From the NCBI GenBank assembly GCA_964484785.1, contig CAZAFD010000023.1:1-11638 (forward strand): a stretch of DNA of 11,638 nucleotides, read 5' to 3'. This document shows positions 1-7,349 of the stretch, piece by piece; the stretch's first letter is position 1, and each line of letters begins with the position of its first letter. The stretch is from CAZAFD01 sp964484785 (lineage in GTDB: Bacteria > Pseudomonadota > Alphaproteobacteria > Rickettsiales > UBA1997). The notes under the pieces were generated by a model, which was not told the origin of the DNA, searched no databases, and was given only the letters and a program-made list of their open reading frames with translations. A program made the position numbers and the translations under genes.

Positions 1-57
1 TCGTGGAATACTATTCCCTTGTCAGGTACAGATTTGTATGTCCCCTCCGCCTCTTAA
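1..57 (+). other. Left edge: in-frame codons ended by TAA, possible 5' part of the following gene
   Basis: Read in the same frame as the gene at 148-1245, bases 1-54 are open (18 codons, ending Val-Pro-Ser-Ala-Ser) and then meet TAA at 55-57. The frame is open again from 58 onwards. G+C here is about 47% (28 of the first 60 bases), higher than in the gene that follows. It may be the upstream part of that gene cut by a nonsense change, a separate gene end, or an edge artefact. No promoter or ribosome binding site is evident. Confidence 0.3.
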
Positions 58-147
58 CCAAAAACTGAACAACCACCATTTATATTTCAAAATATTATTG
101 AACACGCATTAAAAGAACTAGCAGAATCATATGGCAATCCAAGTAAA

Positions 148-1245
148 ATGAGAAATATTGTTGAAACTTGTGCACGCAACATAACCACATTTGGAAATCT
201 AGATGGGAACTCTGCAAGAGCTCTTAAAGTCTTTTGGTATAAACTAAACCAAGGATGTTTAGCTCCTTCTACATCAGATAGTATTCAAAATTATGATTTT
301 TTTACTACTTTAATGGAAACATACCAATTACATTTACAAACGCCAGATAATAAAAACCTAGCACATATTAATACTTTTTTTAGAGACAAAATAAACAATT
401 TACTATTAAGTATTATAGACGAAAATCCTGATCTCACCCAAGCAGAATCAATGAAACGAAGAGCAAGATCCAATCTGTCAGGTCCTTATTTAAGATTTAG
501 TACAACTAGCCCTAATTATAAAAAAACTTTTAGAGAAATACTTACCACAACAAACGACCAAGAGTTAGCCGCAATACTGCCATCATTACCAAGCACGGAT
601 TGTTTTGTCGATAGACTGCAAACCTTTACTCGTGTATTTAATTTTGCAAGTCAAATCTCTCTACGTACAAGTACTGATAATATATACAACCGCTTTATGA
701 CAGACATGTTAGATATGGCTGCAAATACTATAAATCCAGATAAACAAAATCAAATTTTAGAAAATCTTGATCTATTTATTTTGGACTTAGAATCCCAAAA
801 TCTTACAAATAACGATAATTTAGAAAAATTAGAATCTTTATACAAGCCGTTTATCCTGGTTAAAAAATTTTTGGAAGATAACCTACCTAAAACTAAAAGC
901 GATAAAATACTTACCGAACTGTTATGTATCTATTGTACAGAATACATAAAAACACGCAAACAGGGATCTGAGGCTCTTAATAAATTATCTGAAAAATTTA
1001 TTAATGATGTTATATTGGATATAGAACCATCCACTACAAAAGGTATATTTAGGTTTATATCACCAAAAGTATCCAAAATTAAAATGATGGCGCATATACA
1101 CAAGCTATGTAAAAATATCCAAGAGTATAGTCCAGAAGATTCAAGAAAATATCGTGACATACCAAAAAGATATTCGGGAATCGCACCAGATTGGTTTGAA
1201 GATAGAAGTCGTCACTTACCACATGCCAATACAAGATCTTTATAA
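148..1245 (+). CDS. Hypothetical protein, possibly 5'-incomplete
   Basis: I do not recognise this 365-residue protein. It is hydrophilic, rich in Asn, Lys, Leu and Thr, and looks mostly alpha-helical. I see no signal peptide, no convincing membrane segment, no nucleotide-binding loop and no repeat. The ATG at 148 is the only standard in-frame start, but it has no Shine-Dalgarno sequence. The frame stays open upstream to base 58 with 30 coding-like codons (Pro-Pro-Phe-Ile-Phe, then a helix-like Ile-Glu-His-Ala-Leu-Lys-Glu-Leu stretch), after a TAA at 55-57. The true N-terminus may therefore lie further upstream or beyond the window. The stop is TAA. The gene converges on rplS, with 197 bases between the two stops, and shares no operon with the ribosomal genes. 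A lineage-specific or secreted host-interaction protein is possible, but nothing in the sequence proves that. Confidence 0.6.
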   Translation: MRNIVETCARNITTFGNLDGNSARALKVFWYKLNQGCLAPSTSDSIQNYDFFTTLMETYQLHLQTPDNKNLAHINTFFRDKINNLLLSIIDENPDLTQAESMKRRARSNLSGPYLRFSTTSPNYKKTFREILTTTNDQELAAILPSLPSTDCFVDRLQTFTRVFNFASQISLRTSTDNIYNRFMTDMLDMAANTINPDKQNQILENLDLFILDLESQNLTNNDNLEKLESLYKPFILVKKFLEDNLPKTKSDKILTELLCIYCTEYIKTRKQGSEALNKLSEKFINDVILDIEPSTTKGIFRFISPKVSKIKMMAHIHKLCKNIQEYSPEDSRKYRDIPKRYSGIAPDWFEDRSRHLPHANTRSL

Positions 1246-1403
1246 CATAAACCTTCTCAAGGGCCAGTAATGTCCCTTGGTTGGCTATTATTATAATTAT
1301 ACGTATTTAACTTTTAAGAGAAATACCTCTTGCTTTAACTTCAATGCCTTGAATATTAATTCAAATTAGAAAGTCAAATACACTTATAAAAAGAAATAAT
1401 ACA

Positions 1404-1440
1404 TAATAAAAAATGGCAAATCCTAAAGATTTGCCATTAA
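1404..1440 (-). terminator. Rho-independent terminator after rplS
   Basis: A perfect 11-base-pair stem pairs 1412-1422 with 1428-1438, closing a 5-base loop (1423-1427). Read on the minus strand, the stem runs into six T residues (1413-1408, the first two inside the stem), then an AT-rich tail. The stem begins only 4 bases after the rplS TAG stop, so it ends the ribosomal-protein unit. On the plus strand no T-run follows the stem, so it should not stop the opposing gene. Confidence 0.9.
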
Positions 1441-1442
1441 GA

Positions 1443-1832
1443 CTATAATGTTCCTACTTTTTTATCATCAACCTTTTTCTTAATTCTAGCAGACTTACCT
1501 TTTAAGTCCCTTAGGTAATATAGCTTACCTCTTCTTACCACACCCTTGTTCAAAAGGACTATGTTTTCTATCAAAGGAGAATGGAACAAGAACTTTCTTT
1601 CTACACCAACACCATGACTAATTTTCCTTACTACAAAACTACTATTATAACTTTTTTGCTGTCCACTCTTTGCTATAACTACACCTTCAAAGTTTTGAAT
1701 CCTAGTTGTACTTCCTTCAGTGATCTTGTAACTAACAACTACGGTGTCACCAGGTTTAAAACTGCAATACTTCTCCTTGTTAGCACTTAAGTTCTGTACC
1801 TGTTTTTCATTAAATTTTTCTATTGTATTCAT
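1443..1832 (-). CDS. rplS: 50S ribosomal protein L19
   Basis: This 129-residue protein is L19, a large-subunit protein at the interface with the 30S subunit. The family pattern is clear: Phe-Lys-Pro-Gly-Asp-Thr-Val near residue 25, then a central stretch Gln-Asn-Phe-Glu-Gly-Val-Val-Ile-Ala, then [19 protein letters not shown]-like residues, and the basic Arg-Arg-Gly-Lys-Leu-Tyr-Tyr-Leu-Arg C-terminal region. The ATG is preceded by AAGAGG at good spacing. It starts 9 bases after the rplQ stop and ends at a strong terminator, so it is the last gene of this operon. L19 is normally encoded in the rpsP-rimM-trmD-rplS group, so this position is unusual. Stop TAG. Confidence 0.97.
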   Translation of the reverse strand: MNTIEKFNEKQVQNLSANKEKYCSFKPGDTVVVSYKITEGSTTRIQNFEGVVIAKSGQQKSYNSSFVVRKISHGVGVERKFLFHSPLIENIVLLNKGVVRRGKLYYLRDLKGKSARIKKKVDDKKVGTL

Positions 1833-1841
1833 AAAAACCTC

Positions 1842-2198
1842 TTATTCACTAACAAATTCTATAATTGCCATAGGTGCATTATCGCCAAATCTATAACCAT
1901 ACTTCATTATTCTGGTATATCCACCATGTCTCTCTTTAAAATTTTCAGCTAGTTCACTAAACACTTTCATAACTGCTTCACTATCTCTTAATATAGAAGC
2001 TAAAATTCTTCGACTATTTAGATCGCCTTTTTTACCTAGAGTAATCATCTTCTCAACAAAAGGTTTTAATTCCTTTGCTTTAGGAAGTGTTGTCTTAATC
2101 CTACCATGCTTAATCAATGAATTAGATAAGTTCATCAACAAGGCTTTTCTATGTGCGCTACTTCTATTTAATTTTCTACCCTTTATACCATGTCTCAT
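1842..2198 (-). CDS. rplQ: 50S ribosomal protein L17
   Basis: L17 (118 residues) is a large-subunit protein near the exit-tunnel side. It opens with the diagnostic Met-Arg-His-Gly, then Lys-Leu-Asn-Arg-Ser-Ser-Ala-His-Arg-Lys-Ala-Leu, with Leu-Ile-Lys-His-Gly-Arg-Ile-Lys-Thr-Thr about 30 residues in and Gly-Gly-Tyr-Thr-Arg-Ile near the C-terminus. Length is typical of the family. It follows rpoA by 18 bases, the usual alpha-operon order. The upstream sequence has only a weak Shine-Dalgarno match, so translation may depend partly on coupling to rpoA. Stop TAA. Confidence 0.98.
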   Translation of the reverse strand: MRHGIKGRKLNRSSAHRKALLMNLSNSLIKHGRIKTTLPKAKELKPFVEKMITLGKKGDLNSRRILASILRDSEAVMKVFSELAENFKERHGGYTRIMKYGYRFGDNAPMAIIEFVSE

Positions 2199-2216
2199 AA
2201 TTACAATACCAATTTA

Positions 2217-3263
2217 TTAACCATTATTTTGCTTTACAAGTCTAGCCCTATGCTCGGTCAACTCTTTAGTTAATTCCTCTTTTATATTATCTAGATTCAT
2301 TCCAAAGTTTAGGCCCATTGCCTTAAGATTATCGCGTAACTCATTCAATGACTTTCTACCGAAATTAGGCAATTTTAGCATTTCATTTTCTGTCTTTTGT
2401 ACTAGATCAGCTATATATACGATGTTTTCTCCACTTAAACAGTTATAAGATCTAACAGATAACTCCATCTCGTCAATTTTTTTAAGAAGATTTTCGTTGA
2501 AGTTATATCTTGGACTTCCATCGGCACCATCCATTAATGGACTATTAATAACATCAAAATTTACAAAAAAGGACAATTGTTCTTGTATAATTCGTGCTCC
2601 TAAGCCTACGGCGTCTTCTGGAGAAATAGATCCATTGGTTTCCACATCCATTATCAACTTATCATAGTCTGTCTTTTGACCAATTCTGGCATTTTCAATA
2701 CGATAAGCCACTTTCTTAACAGGATTAAATAAAGCATCAAGATATATGATAGATACATCTTTAGTATCGCCGTGTTTCTCGCCAGCTAAAGCATAGCCAA
2801 TACCATACTCAACTGTCATATCAATATTCAAAGAAACACTATCATCTTCAATATGACATATAACCAAATCAGGGTTTAGGATTTTGATGCCTGCATCTAA
2901 TTCTATATCCTTAGCATATACTATTGACTTGCCACTAGCTCTTAGATGCATATTACCAGGATTTGCTGTAGCCTTGTCAATTATAAGAGATTTTATGTTC
3001 ATTATAATATCAACTACATCCTCTTTAATCCCATCTATTAAACTAAATTCATGTAGAATACCACCAATTTTAACAGATGTTACTGCAAAACCCCCTATTG
3101 ACGATAACAAGATCCTTCTTAGGGCATTACCTATCGTATTACCAAAACCCCTCTCTAAAGGAGATACTGTTATTGTTGCCTTATTCCTAGAATTATCATT
3201 GTTTGTCACCTCTATAGAAGACGGTTTAATTAATTCCTTCCAATTCTTTTGTAAAACAGTCAT
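2217..3263 (-). CDS. rpoA: DNA-directed RNA polymerase subunit alpha
   Basis: The alpha subunit (348 residues) dimerises to nucleate RNA polymerase assembly and contacts promoter UP elements and activators. The N-terminal domain shows Leu-Glu-Arg-Gly-Phe-Gly-Asn-Thr-Ile-Gly-Asn-Ala-Leu-Arg-Arg at residues 36-50; Arg49 corresponds to the E. coli assembly residue Arg45. The C-terminal helix-hairpin-helix domain spans about residues 265-325, with the Val-Arg-Ser-x-Asn-Cys-Leu DNA-binding motif (Arg271 aligns with E. coli Arg265) and Asn-Phe-Gly-Arg-Lys-Ser-Leu. A charged tail of about 23 residues follows. The N-terminus, with Gln-Lys-Asn-Trp-Lys-Glu-Leu-Ile-Lys-Pro, is typical of alphaproteobacteria. 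It lies 32 bases after rpsK, the largest gap in the block after rplP. Stop TAA. Confidence 0.99.
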   Translation of the reverse strand: MTVLQKNWKELIKPSSIEVTNNDNSRNKATITVSPLERGFGNTIGNALRRILLSSIGGFAVTSVKIGGILHEFSLIDGIKEDVVDIIMNIKSLIIDKATANPGNMHLRASGKSIVYAKDIELDAGIKILNPDLVICHIEDDSVSLNIDMTVEYGIGYALAGEKHGDTKDVSIIYLDALFNPVKKVAYRIENARIGQKTDYDKLIMDVETNGSISPEDAVGLGARIIQEQLSFFVNFDVINSPLMDGADGSPRYNFNENLLKKIDEMELSVRSYNCLSGENIVYIADLVQKTENEMLKLPNFGRKSLNELRDNLKAMGLNFGMNLDNIKEELTKELTEHRARLVKQNNG

Positions 3264-3295
3264 CTTTTCTACTTATTAAATAATAAAATAAATAA

Positions 3296-3697
3296 TTACC
3301 TTCTTCTTCTTTTTGGTGGTCTACATCCATTGTGTGGATGATACGTATTATCGGTAATTGAAGTTACAACTATTCCTGTACCTTGTAATGCACGCAAAGA
3401 TGATTCTCTTCCTATACCTGGACCTCTAACTGTCACATCAACAGCCTGTAATCCATATTCTTTGGCCTTTTCAATAGCATCAGTAGCAGTAACTTGGGCA
3501 GCATAAGGAGTAGCTTTTCTGGAACCCTTAAAACCCATTTTGCCCGCGGAAGACCAAGCTATAACGTTACCTTGAACGTCAGAAATAGAAACAATTGTAT
3601 TGTTAAAGGTAGCTAGAATGGAAACAGAACCAACTACTATATTTCGTCTCTTTCTACTTGCTGATATCTTTTTACCTTGTTGTGCTTTTTTTACCAT
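3296..3697 (-). CDS. rpsK: 30S ribosomal protein S11
   Basis: S11 (133 residues) sits on the 30S platform near the E site. The sequence shows Ala-Thr-Phe-Asn-Asn-Thr-Ile-Val near residue 30, [21 protein letters not shown], and the C-terminal [11 protein letters not shown] signature. The residues just before that signature (Tyr-His-Pro) differ from the common Pro-Ile-Pro. A good ribosome binding site (AAGGAAAG) precedes the ATG, 13 bases after the rpsM stop. Stop TAA. Confidence 0.98.
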   Translation of the reverse strand: MVKKAQQGKKISASRKRRNIVVGSVSILATFNNTIVSISDVQGNVIAWSSAGKMGFKGSRKATPYAAQVTATDAIEKAKEYGLQAVDVTVRGPGIGRESSLRALQGTGIVVTSITDNTYHPHNGCRPPKRRRR

Positions 3698-3710
3698 AAA
3701 CTTTCCTTAA

Positions 3711-4112
3711 TTATTTCTTTTTACCAGCAATAGCTATTCTCTTACCTCGCTTAGTACGAGCATTCGTATGGGTCCTTTGACCCCTTACCGGTAATTTCTT
3801 CACGTGTCTAATTCCCTTGTAACAACTTAAACCAACTAGAGTCTTGATATTGGTTTGAACCCTTCTTCTTAAGTCACCTTCGATCAAACCTACTTCACTA
3901 GAACCCTCGAAGTCCTCACTAGCCTGCTTATTTATTAAATCTCTAACTTTTAATAAGACATCTTCTGAAATATTTGATGTCCTTAGTTGTTTATCTATCT
4001 TCAACTCGTCGCAAATCTTCTCTGCACGAGTTCTTCCTATACCGTAAATATATGTTAAAGCTATGACAAATCTCTTGTCATTCGGTATATTTACACCGGC
4101 TATTCTAACCAA
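3711..4112 (-). CDS. rpsM: 30S ribosomal protein S13, TTG start, with an internal insertion
   Basis: S13 (133 residues) lies in the 30S head and contacts the P-site tRNA and the 50S subunit. It begins Val-Arg-Ile-Ala-Gly-Val-Asn-Ile-Pro after the initiator and has Ala-Leu-Thr-Tyr-Ile-Tyr-Gly-Ile-Gly at 18-26, Glu-Gly-Asp-Leu-Arg-Arg at 78-83, [14 protein letters not shown], and an Ala-Gly-Lys-Lys-Lys end. The only start that fits the family N-terminus is TTG at 4112-4110, with GAGG about 9 bases upstream; no ATG or GTG is available. Residues about 64-75 form an insertion relative to E. coli and Rickettsia S13 as I recall them, between the Arg-Asp-Leu-Ile-Asn-Lys helix and the Glu-Gly-Asp-Leu-Arg-Arg motif. 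It follows adk by 25 bases. Stop TAA. Confidence 0.97.
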   Translation of the reverse strand: MVRIAGVNIPNDKRFVIALTYIYGIGRTRAEKICDELKIDKQLRTSNISEDVLLKVRDLINKQASEDFEGSSEVGLIEGDLRRRVQTNIKTLVGLSCYKGIRHVKKLPVRGQRTHTNARTKRGKRIAIAGKKK

Positions 4113-4137
4113 AATCTAAACCTCTTAATTATTAAAT

Positions 4138-4794
4138 TTAATAACTATTTAAAATATTCTTTATGTCTTCGTGAATTTTGCCCTTTAATTTAGTACCATC
4201 CACAAAATAAATCAAGCCTTTTTTAATATAATAATCTTCTATTTGCTTAGAAGTCTTTCTATATATGTCTAATCTTTTCTTAATGGATTCCATATTTGTA
4301 TCGTCAGACCTAACTACAAAATCTCTACCTCCACAAACATCACATACACCATCAATCTTAGGTAATTCAAAAAACTTGTTGTATATAGCCTTACATGTTT
4401 TGCAATTATATCTACCACTAATTCTCTTAATTACTATCTCATCTGGTACCTTTAGAACAAGAACTATCGGATCTTTACCATTAGATGTCTGTAGTTTTTC
4501 ACTAAATTCCTCTGCTTGTTTTAGAGTTCTTGGATAACCATCTAAGATAAAACCGTTCTTACAATCAGCATTATTTAATCTTTCTTGTACTATATCATAC
4601 AAAAGATCATCGGGTACTAAATTACCATTGGAAATTAGGGAATTTATAGTATTACCGGTATTGTCATCAACCTCCGCTCTACTTCTTAGTAGAGTACCAG
4701 TAGAAATATGCGGAATAGAGTATGCGCTAGCCAATAGTTTTGACTGCACTCCTTTGCCGGACCCTGCTGGGCCCATTATTATTATATTAAACAT
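4138..4794 (-). CDS. adk: Adenylate kinase, zinc-lid type
   Basis: Adenylate kinase catalyses ATP + AMP = 2 ADP in the cytoplasm. The ATG at 4794 gives a 218-residue protein starting right before the first strand; a frame extending upstream to 4839 lies inside secY and is not a plausible start. The P-loop Gly-Pro-Ala-Gly-Ser-Gly-Lys-Gly is at 8-15, Ser-Thr-Gly-Thr-Leu-Leu-Arg at 31-37 (Arg37 binds AMP; the usual Asp after Thr-Gly is Thr), Leu-Val-Pro-Asp-Asp at 59-63, and Asp-Gly-Tyr-Pro-Arg-Thr at 85-90. The lid carries Cys131, Cys134, Cys151 and Cys154, a four-cysteine zinc site that the E. coli enzyme lacks. It starts 10 bases after secY and precedes rpsM, an arrangement seen in alphaproteobacteria. 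Stop TAA. Confidence 0.97.
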   Translation of the reverse strand: MFNIIIMGPAGSGKGVQSKLLASAYSIPHISTGTLLRSRAEVDDNTGNTINSLISNGNLVPDDLLYDIVQERLNNADCKNGFILDGYPRTLKQAEEFSEKLQTSNGKDPIVLVLKVPDEIVIKRISGRYNCKTCKAIYNKFFELPKIDGVCDVCGGRDFVVRSDDTNMESIKKRLDIYRKTSKQIEDYYIKKGLIYFVDGTKLKGKIHEDIKNILNSY

Positions 4795-4804
4795 AAAAAT
4801 ATCT

Positions 4805-6073
4805 TTATCTAACCTTGATTCGCCTTCTTTTAGTAACACTTGAATACTTCTCTGATAACAAGTAAGTATTTACTTGAACCAACAAGTCTATAACTGTGCT
4901 TATAAGTATTAATAAGCTCGTTCCTCCAACGGTCAACTTAATGGCATATTTATCAAAGAACATATCTGGTATTATACATACTATTAATAGGTACACCGAC
5001 CCTATTAAAGATAAATGGTTAATAACCTTACTAAAAAAATTTTGTGTGTTCACACCAGGTCTTACTCCCTGTATAAAACAACCACTATTTTTTAAATTAT
5101 CAGCCAACTCTTCCGTATTGAAAACTATTTCTGAGTAGAAAAATGAAAAGAATATAACGCATGCTGAAAATATAACAGTATATAGTAAACCGCCTTTAGC
5201 CAATATTCGCGACAAAGCCTGTACCGTAGTTTCTTTTCCACCAAAAAGTTGTACCAAAATTAATGGAAAAACTAAAACTGAACTGGCAAATATAGGAGGT
5301 ATTACACCTGATATATTTATCTTCAAAGGAATATATGAAATATTCTTTTGATTTACAACAAGACTTCTATTAGCAGAACATTGCACCTTAACATTTCTTA
5401 TAGCTTTCTCAACATACACTATAAACATCACAAATATAGATATAAACAAGACAAAAGCACTTATAAATGCAGTTGAATATTGCCCATTTTTAAGAGTTGC
5501 CACCACATTAGAGATGTTATTAGGTAACTCAGCTACTATACCTATAAAAATCAAAACGGATATACCATTACCTATACCTTGATGCGTGATCTTATCACCT
5601 AACCACATAAGTAACATAGTACTTCCTAGAAGACTAAAAATCGTGGTCCACAAAAATATCTTCGCATCACTAATAAATGCAGATTGTTCTAAATTAGAAA
5701 AAGCATAATATATACCAATGGACTGGAAACAACCAAGCAATAGGGTCAAGTACTTTGTATACTGATTTAACTTTCTCCTACCAGCTTCTCCTTCTTTTCT
5801 CAATTCGTCTATATTCTTATATACAGAACCTAAAAGCTGTATGATAATGGATGAAGTAATATATGGCATTATATTTAGTGCGAATATACTCATTCTCTGA
5901 AATGCCCCTCCAGAGAACATATTCAACATACCAAAAACAGAATTGGCATTCTTATTGAAAAAACTTTCTATTATTTCACCATCTATACCGGGCAAAGGAA
6001 TAAATGTTCCAAATCTATATATAAATAATATCAATAAGGTAAATAATATCCTATTTCGTAATTCAGAACTCAT
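4805..6073 (-). CDS. secY: Preprotein translocase subunit SecY
   Basis: SecY (422 residues) forms the protein-conducting channel of the inner membrane with SecE and SecG and is driven by SecA or ribosomes. About ten hydrophobic segments are visible. Signatures include Tyr-Arg-Phe-Gly-Thr-Phe-Ile-Pro-Leu-Pro-Gly-Ile-Asp in the first segment, Met-Pro-Tyr-Ile-Thr-Ser-Ser-Ile-Ile-Ile-Gln-Leu in the second, Gly-Asn-Gly-Ile-Ser in the middle, Gly-Val-Ile-Pro-Pro-Ile-Phe-Ala-Ser-Ser, and Gly-Val-Arg-Pro-Gly in the large cytosolic loop that contacts SecA. The N-terminus is about 20 residues shorter than in E. coli: the chain begins almost at the first membrane helix. The ATG is 11 bases after rplO and has no clear Shine-Dalgarno sequence, so translational coupling is likely. 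Stop TAA. Confidence 0.98.
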   Translation of the reverse strand: MSSELRNRILFTLLILFIYRFGTFIPLPGIDGEIIESFFNKNANSVFGMLNMFSGGAFQRMSIFALNIMPYITSSIIIQLLGSVYKNIDELRKEGEAGRRKLNQYTKYLTLLLGCFQSIGIYYAFSNLEQSAFISDAKIFLWTTIFSLLGSTMLLMWLGDKITHQGIGNGISVLIFIGIVAELPNNISNVVATLKNGQYSTAFISAFVLFISIFVMFIVYVEKAIRNVKVQCSANRSLVVNQKNISYIPLKINISGVIPPIFASSVLVFPLILVQLFGGKETTVQALSRILAKGGLLYTVIFSACVIFFSFFYSEIVFNTEELADNLKNSGCFIQGVRPGVNTQNFFSKVINHLSLIGSVYLLIVCIIPDMFFDKYAIKLTVGGTSLLILISTVIDLLVQVNTYLLSEKYSSVTKRRRIKVR

Positions 6074-6084
6074 TTTTAATTTTA

Positions 6085-6501
6085 CTATTTTTTGTATTTA
6101 CTTGCCTCTTTAGAAGCTTTATCAACCTCTATCTTGAAATCGATCTTCACTTCATTTTTACCCATAATAAGCTTTGACTTCTCGTCATTCTTAAGTAATT
6201 TGGCCGTAACTAAGTCTTCCTTAGTAATGTCTTTAGTCAACTTACCAGAATCGATAAAATCAGCAATCATATCTGTTGTAAATACTTTATATTTAGTACT
6301 AAAGATATTTACAAATCCCCTTTTAGGAAGTCGCATATAAATAGGTGTTTGTCCACCCTCGAAACCTTTGATTGCTACACCACTTCTAGCCTTTTGACCC
6401 TTATGACCTCTACCGGCTGTCTTACCAGTACCAGAACCAATACCTTTTCCAAGTCTTTTTTTGTCCTGATTAGCTATACGAGGCATTTCATTTAATTTCA
6501 T
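6085..6501 (-). CDS. rplO: 50S ribosomal protein L15
   Basis: L15 (138 residues) is a late-assembling protein bound deep in 23S rRNA. The N-terminal extension has the family's [20 protein letters not shown] run at about 18-37. It is followed by [18 protein letters not shown]. The C-terminal half is more divergent and Lys-rich, as is common in AT-rich genomes. The ATG lies 4 bases after the rpmD stop, with AAGG overlapping the end of rpmD. Stop TAG. Confidence 0.98.
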   Translation of the reverse strand: MKLNEMPRIANQDKKRLGKGIGSGTGKTAGRGHKGQKARSGVAIKGFEGGQTPIYMRLPKRGFVNIFSTKYKVFTTDMIADFIDSGKLTKDITKEDLVTAKLLKNDEKSKLIMGKNEVKIDFKIEVDKASKEASKYKK

Positions 6502-6505
6502 ATCT

Positions 6506-6709
6506 TTACCTTGTTTTTACGTCAATTAAGTGAGCTACTTTAACTAACATTCCATAAATATCACGAGTACACTTGAGCGTAACGCTTTGACCAATTTTAC
6601 CCAATCCTAAACCTTTTAGGTTAGCCTTTTGTATATCGGTAGTAGCTATTTGACTCTTAGTTTGTGTAACTGTAACTTCTTTACCTTCGATCTCTTCGAG
6701 TTTTAACAT
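6506..6709 (-). CDS. rpmD: 50S ribosomal protein L30
   Basis: L30 (67 residues) is a small large-subunit protein with a compact alpha/beta fold. It shows [10 protein letters not shown], then [13 protein letters not shown] near residues 31-43, and Gly-Met-Leu-Val-Lys-Val-Ala-His-Leu near the end, matching the family core. It is slightly longer than the usual roughly 60 residues, mainly through the first nine residues. AGGAG overlaps the rpsE stop, and only 2 bases separate the two genes, so they are probably translationally coupled. Stop TAA. Confidence 0.96.
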   Translation of the reverse strand: MLKLEEIEGKEVTVTQTKSQIATTDIQKANLKGLGLGKIGQSVTLKCTRDIYGMLVKVAHLIDVKTR

Positions 6710-6711
6710 GT

Positions 6712-7329
6712 TTACTCCTGCTCATTATTAATCTCTTGTGTAGAAGTCTGGTCAGTTTCTGCCTGAAGATCCTCTGTAGTATTGGCTCCTTGATCTGAAT
6801 GATTGGTTCCTATTATAACATTTCGTCTTTTAACGATCTCACTAACAGGTTTAGATCTTCTATCTGCTACTATCTTTGGCGAACTCATCTTTCTTAGGGC
6901 TTCAAAAGTAGCTCTAATCATATTATATGGATTATTACTACCCAAGGATTTACTTACTATATCCTTTATACCTAGACATTCAAAAATAGCTCGCATAGGA
7001 CCGCCAGCAATAATACCTGTACCAGGCACAGCTACTCTCAACAATACGTGACCAGATCCAAATTTACCTTCACAGTCATGATGCAATGTTCTACTCTCCT
7101 TTAGTGGAACTCGGAGTAAGGACTTCTTAGCTGACTCTATAGCTTTATTTCGTGCATCTACAATTTCTCTTGCCTTTCCTGCACCAAAACCAACCCTACC
7201 CTTGCCGTCTCCAACAATAACTAAAGCCGCAAAAGACAACTTTTTTCCACCAGTAGTGGTTTTAGACACCTTGTTTATACAAACTAGCTTTTCAATAAGG
7301 CTTAGTGTCTCTTTATTTCCTTTGTACAT
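6712..7329 (-). CDS. rpsE: 30S ribosomal protein S5 with an acidic C-terminal tail
   Basis: S5 (205 residues) helps maintain decoding accuracy and mRNA helicase activity of the 30S subunit. The double-stranded-RNA-binding-like N-terminal domain has [13 protein letters not shown] and [17 protein letters not shown]. The second domain has [14 protein letters not shown], then [12 protein letters not shown]. The last 35 or so residues (171-205) are a Glu, Gln, Asn and Thr-rich tail absent from E. coli S5 (167 residues). It follows rplR by 20 bases, with AGG before the ATG. Stop TAA. Confidence 0.98.
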   Translation of the reverse strand: MYKGNKETLSLIEKLVCINKVSKTTTGGKKLSFAALVIVGDGKGRVGFGAGKAREIVDARNKAIESAKKSLLRVPLKESRTLHHDCEGKFGSGHVLLRVAVPGTGIIAGGPMRAIFECLGIKDIVSKSLGSNNPYNMIRATFEALRKMSSPKIVADRRSKPVSEIVKRRNVIIGTNHSDQGANTTEDLQAETDQTSTQEINNEQE

Positions 7330-7349
7330 TATTTATCTACCTATTTTAT

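Noticed and set aside
1258..1279. Hairpin CAAGGG-10 bases-CCCTTG just after the plus-strand gene, considered as its terminator
   Set aside because: The stem is only 6 base pairs with a 10-base loop and no T-run follows on the plus strand, so it is not convincing as an intrinsic terminator.
2884..3279. Long open frame on the plus strand opposite rpoA, with similar ones opposite secY, adk, rplN and rplS
   Set aside because: They mirror strongly conserved minus-strand genes, show no family resemblance and lack ribosome binding sites; they are antisense shadows.
4795..4839. Fifteen-codon N-terminal extension of adk inside the secY 3' end
   Set aside because: Adenylate kinases begin only a few residues before the P-loop; the ATG at 4794 fits and lies just after the secY stop.
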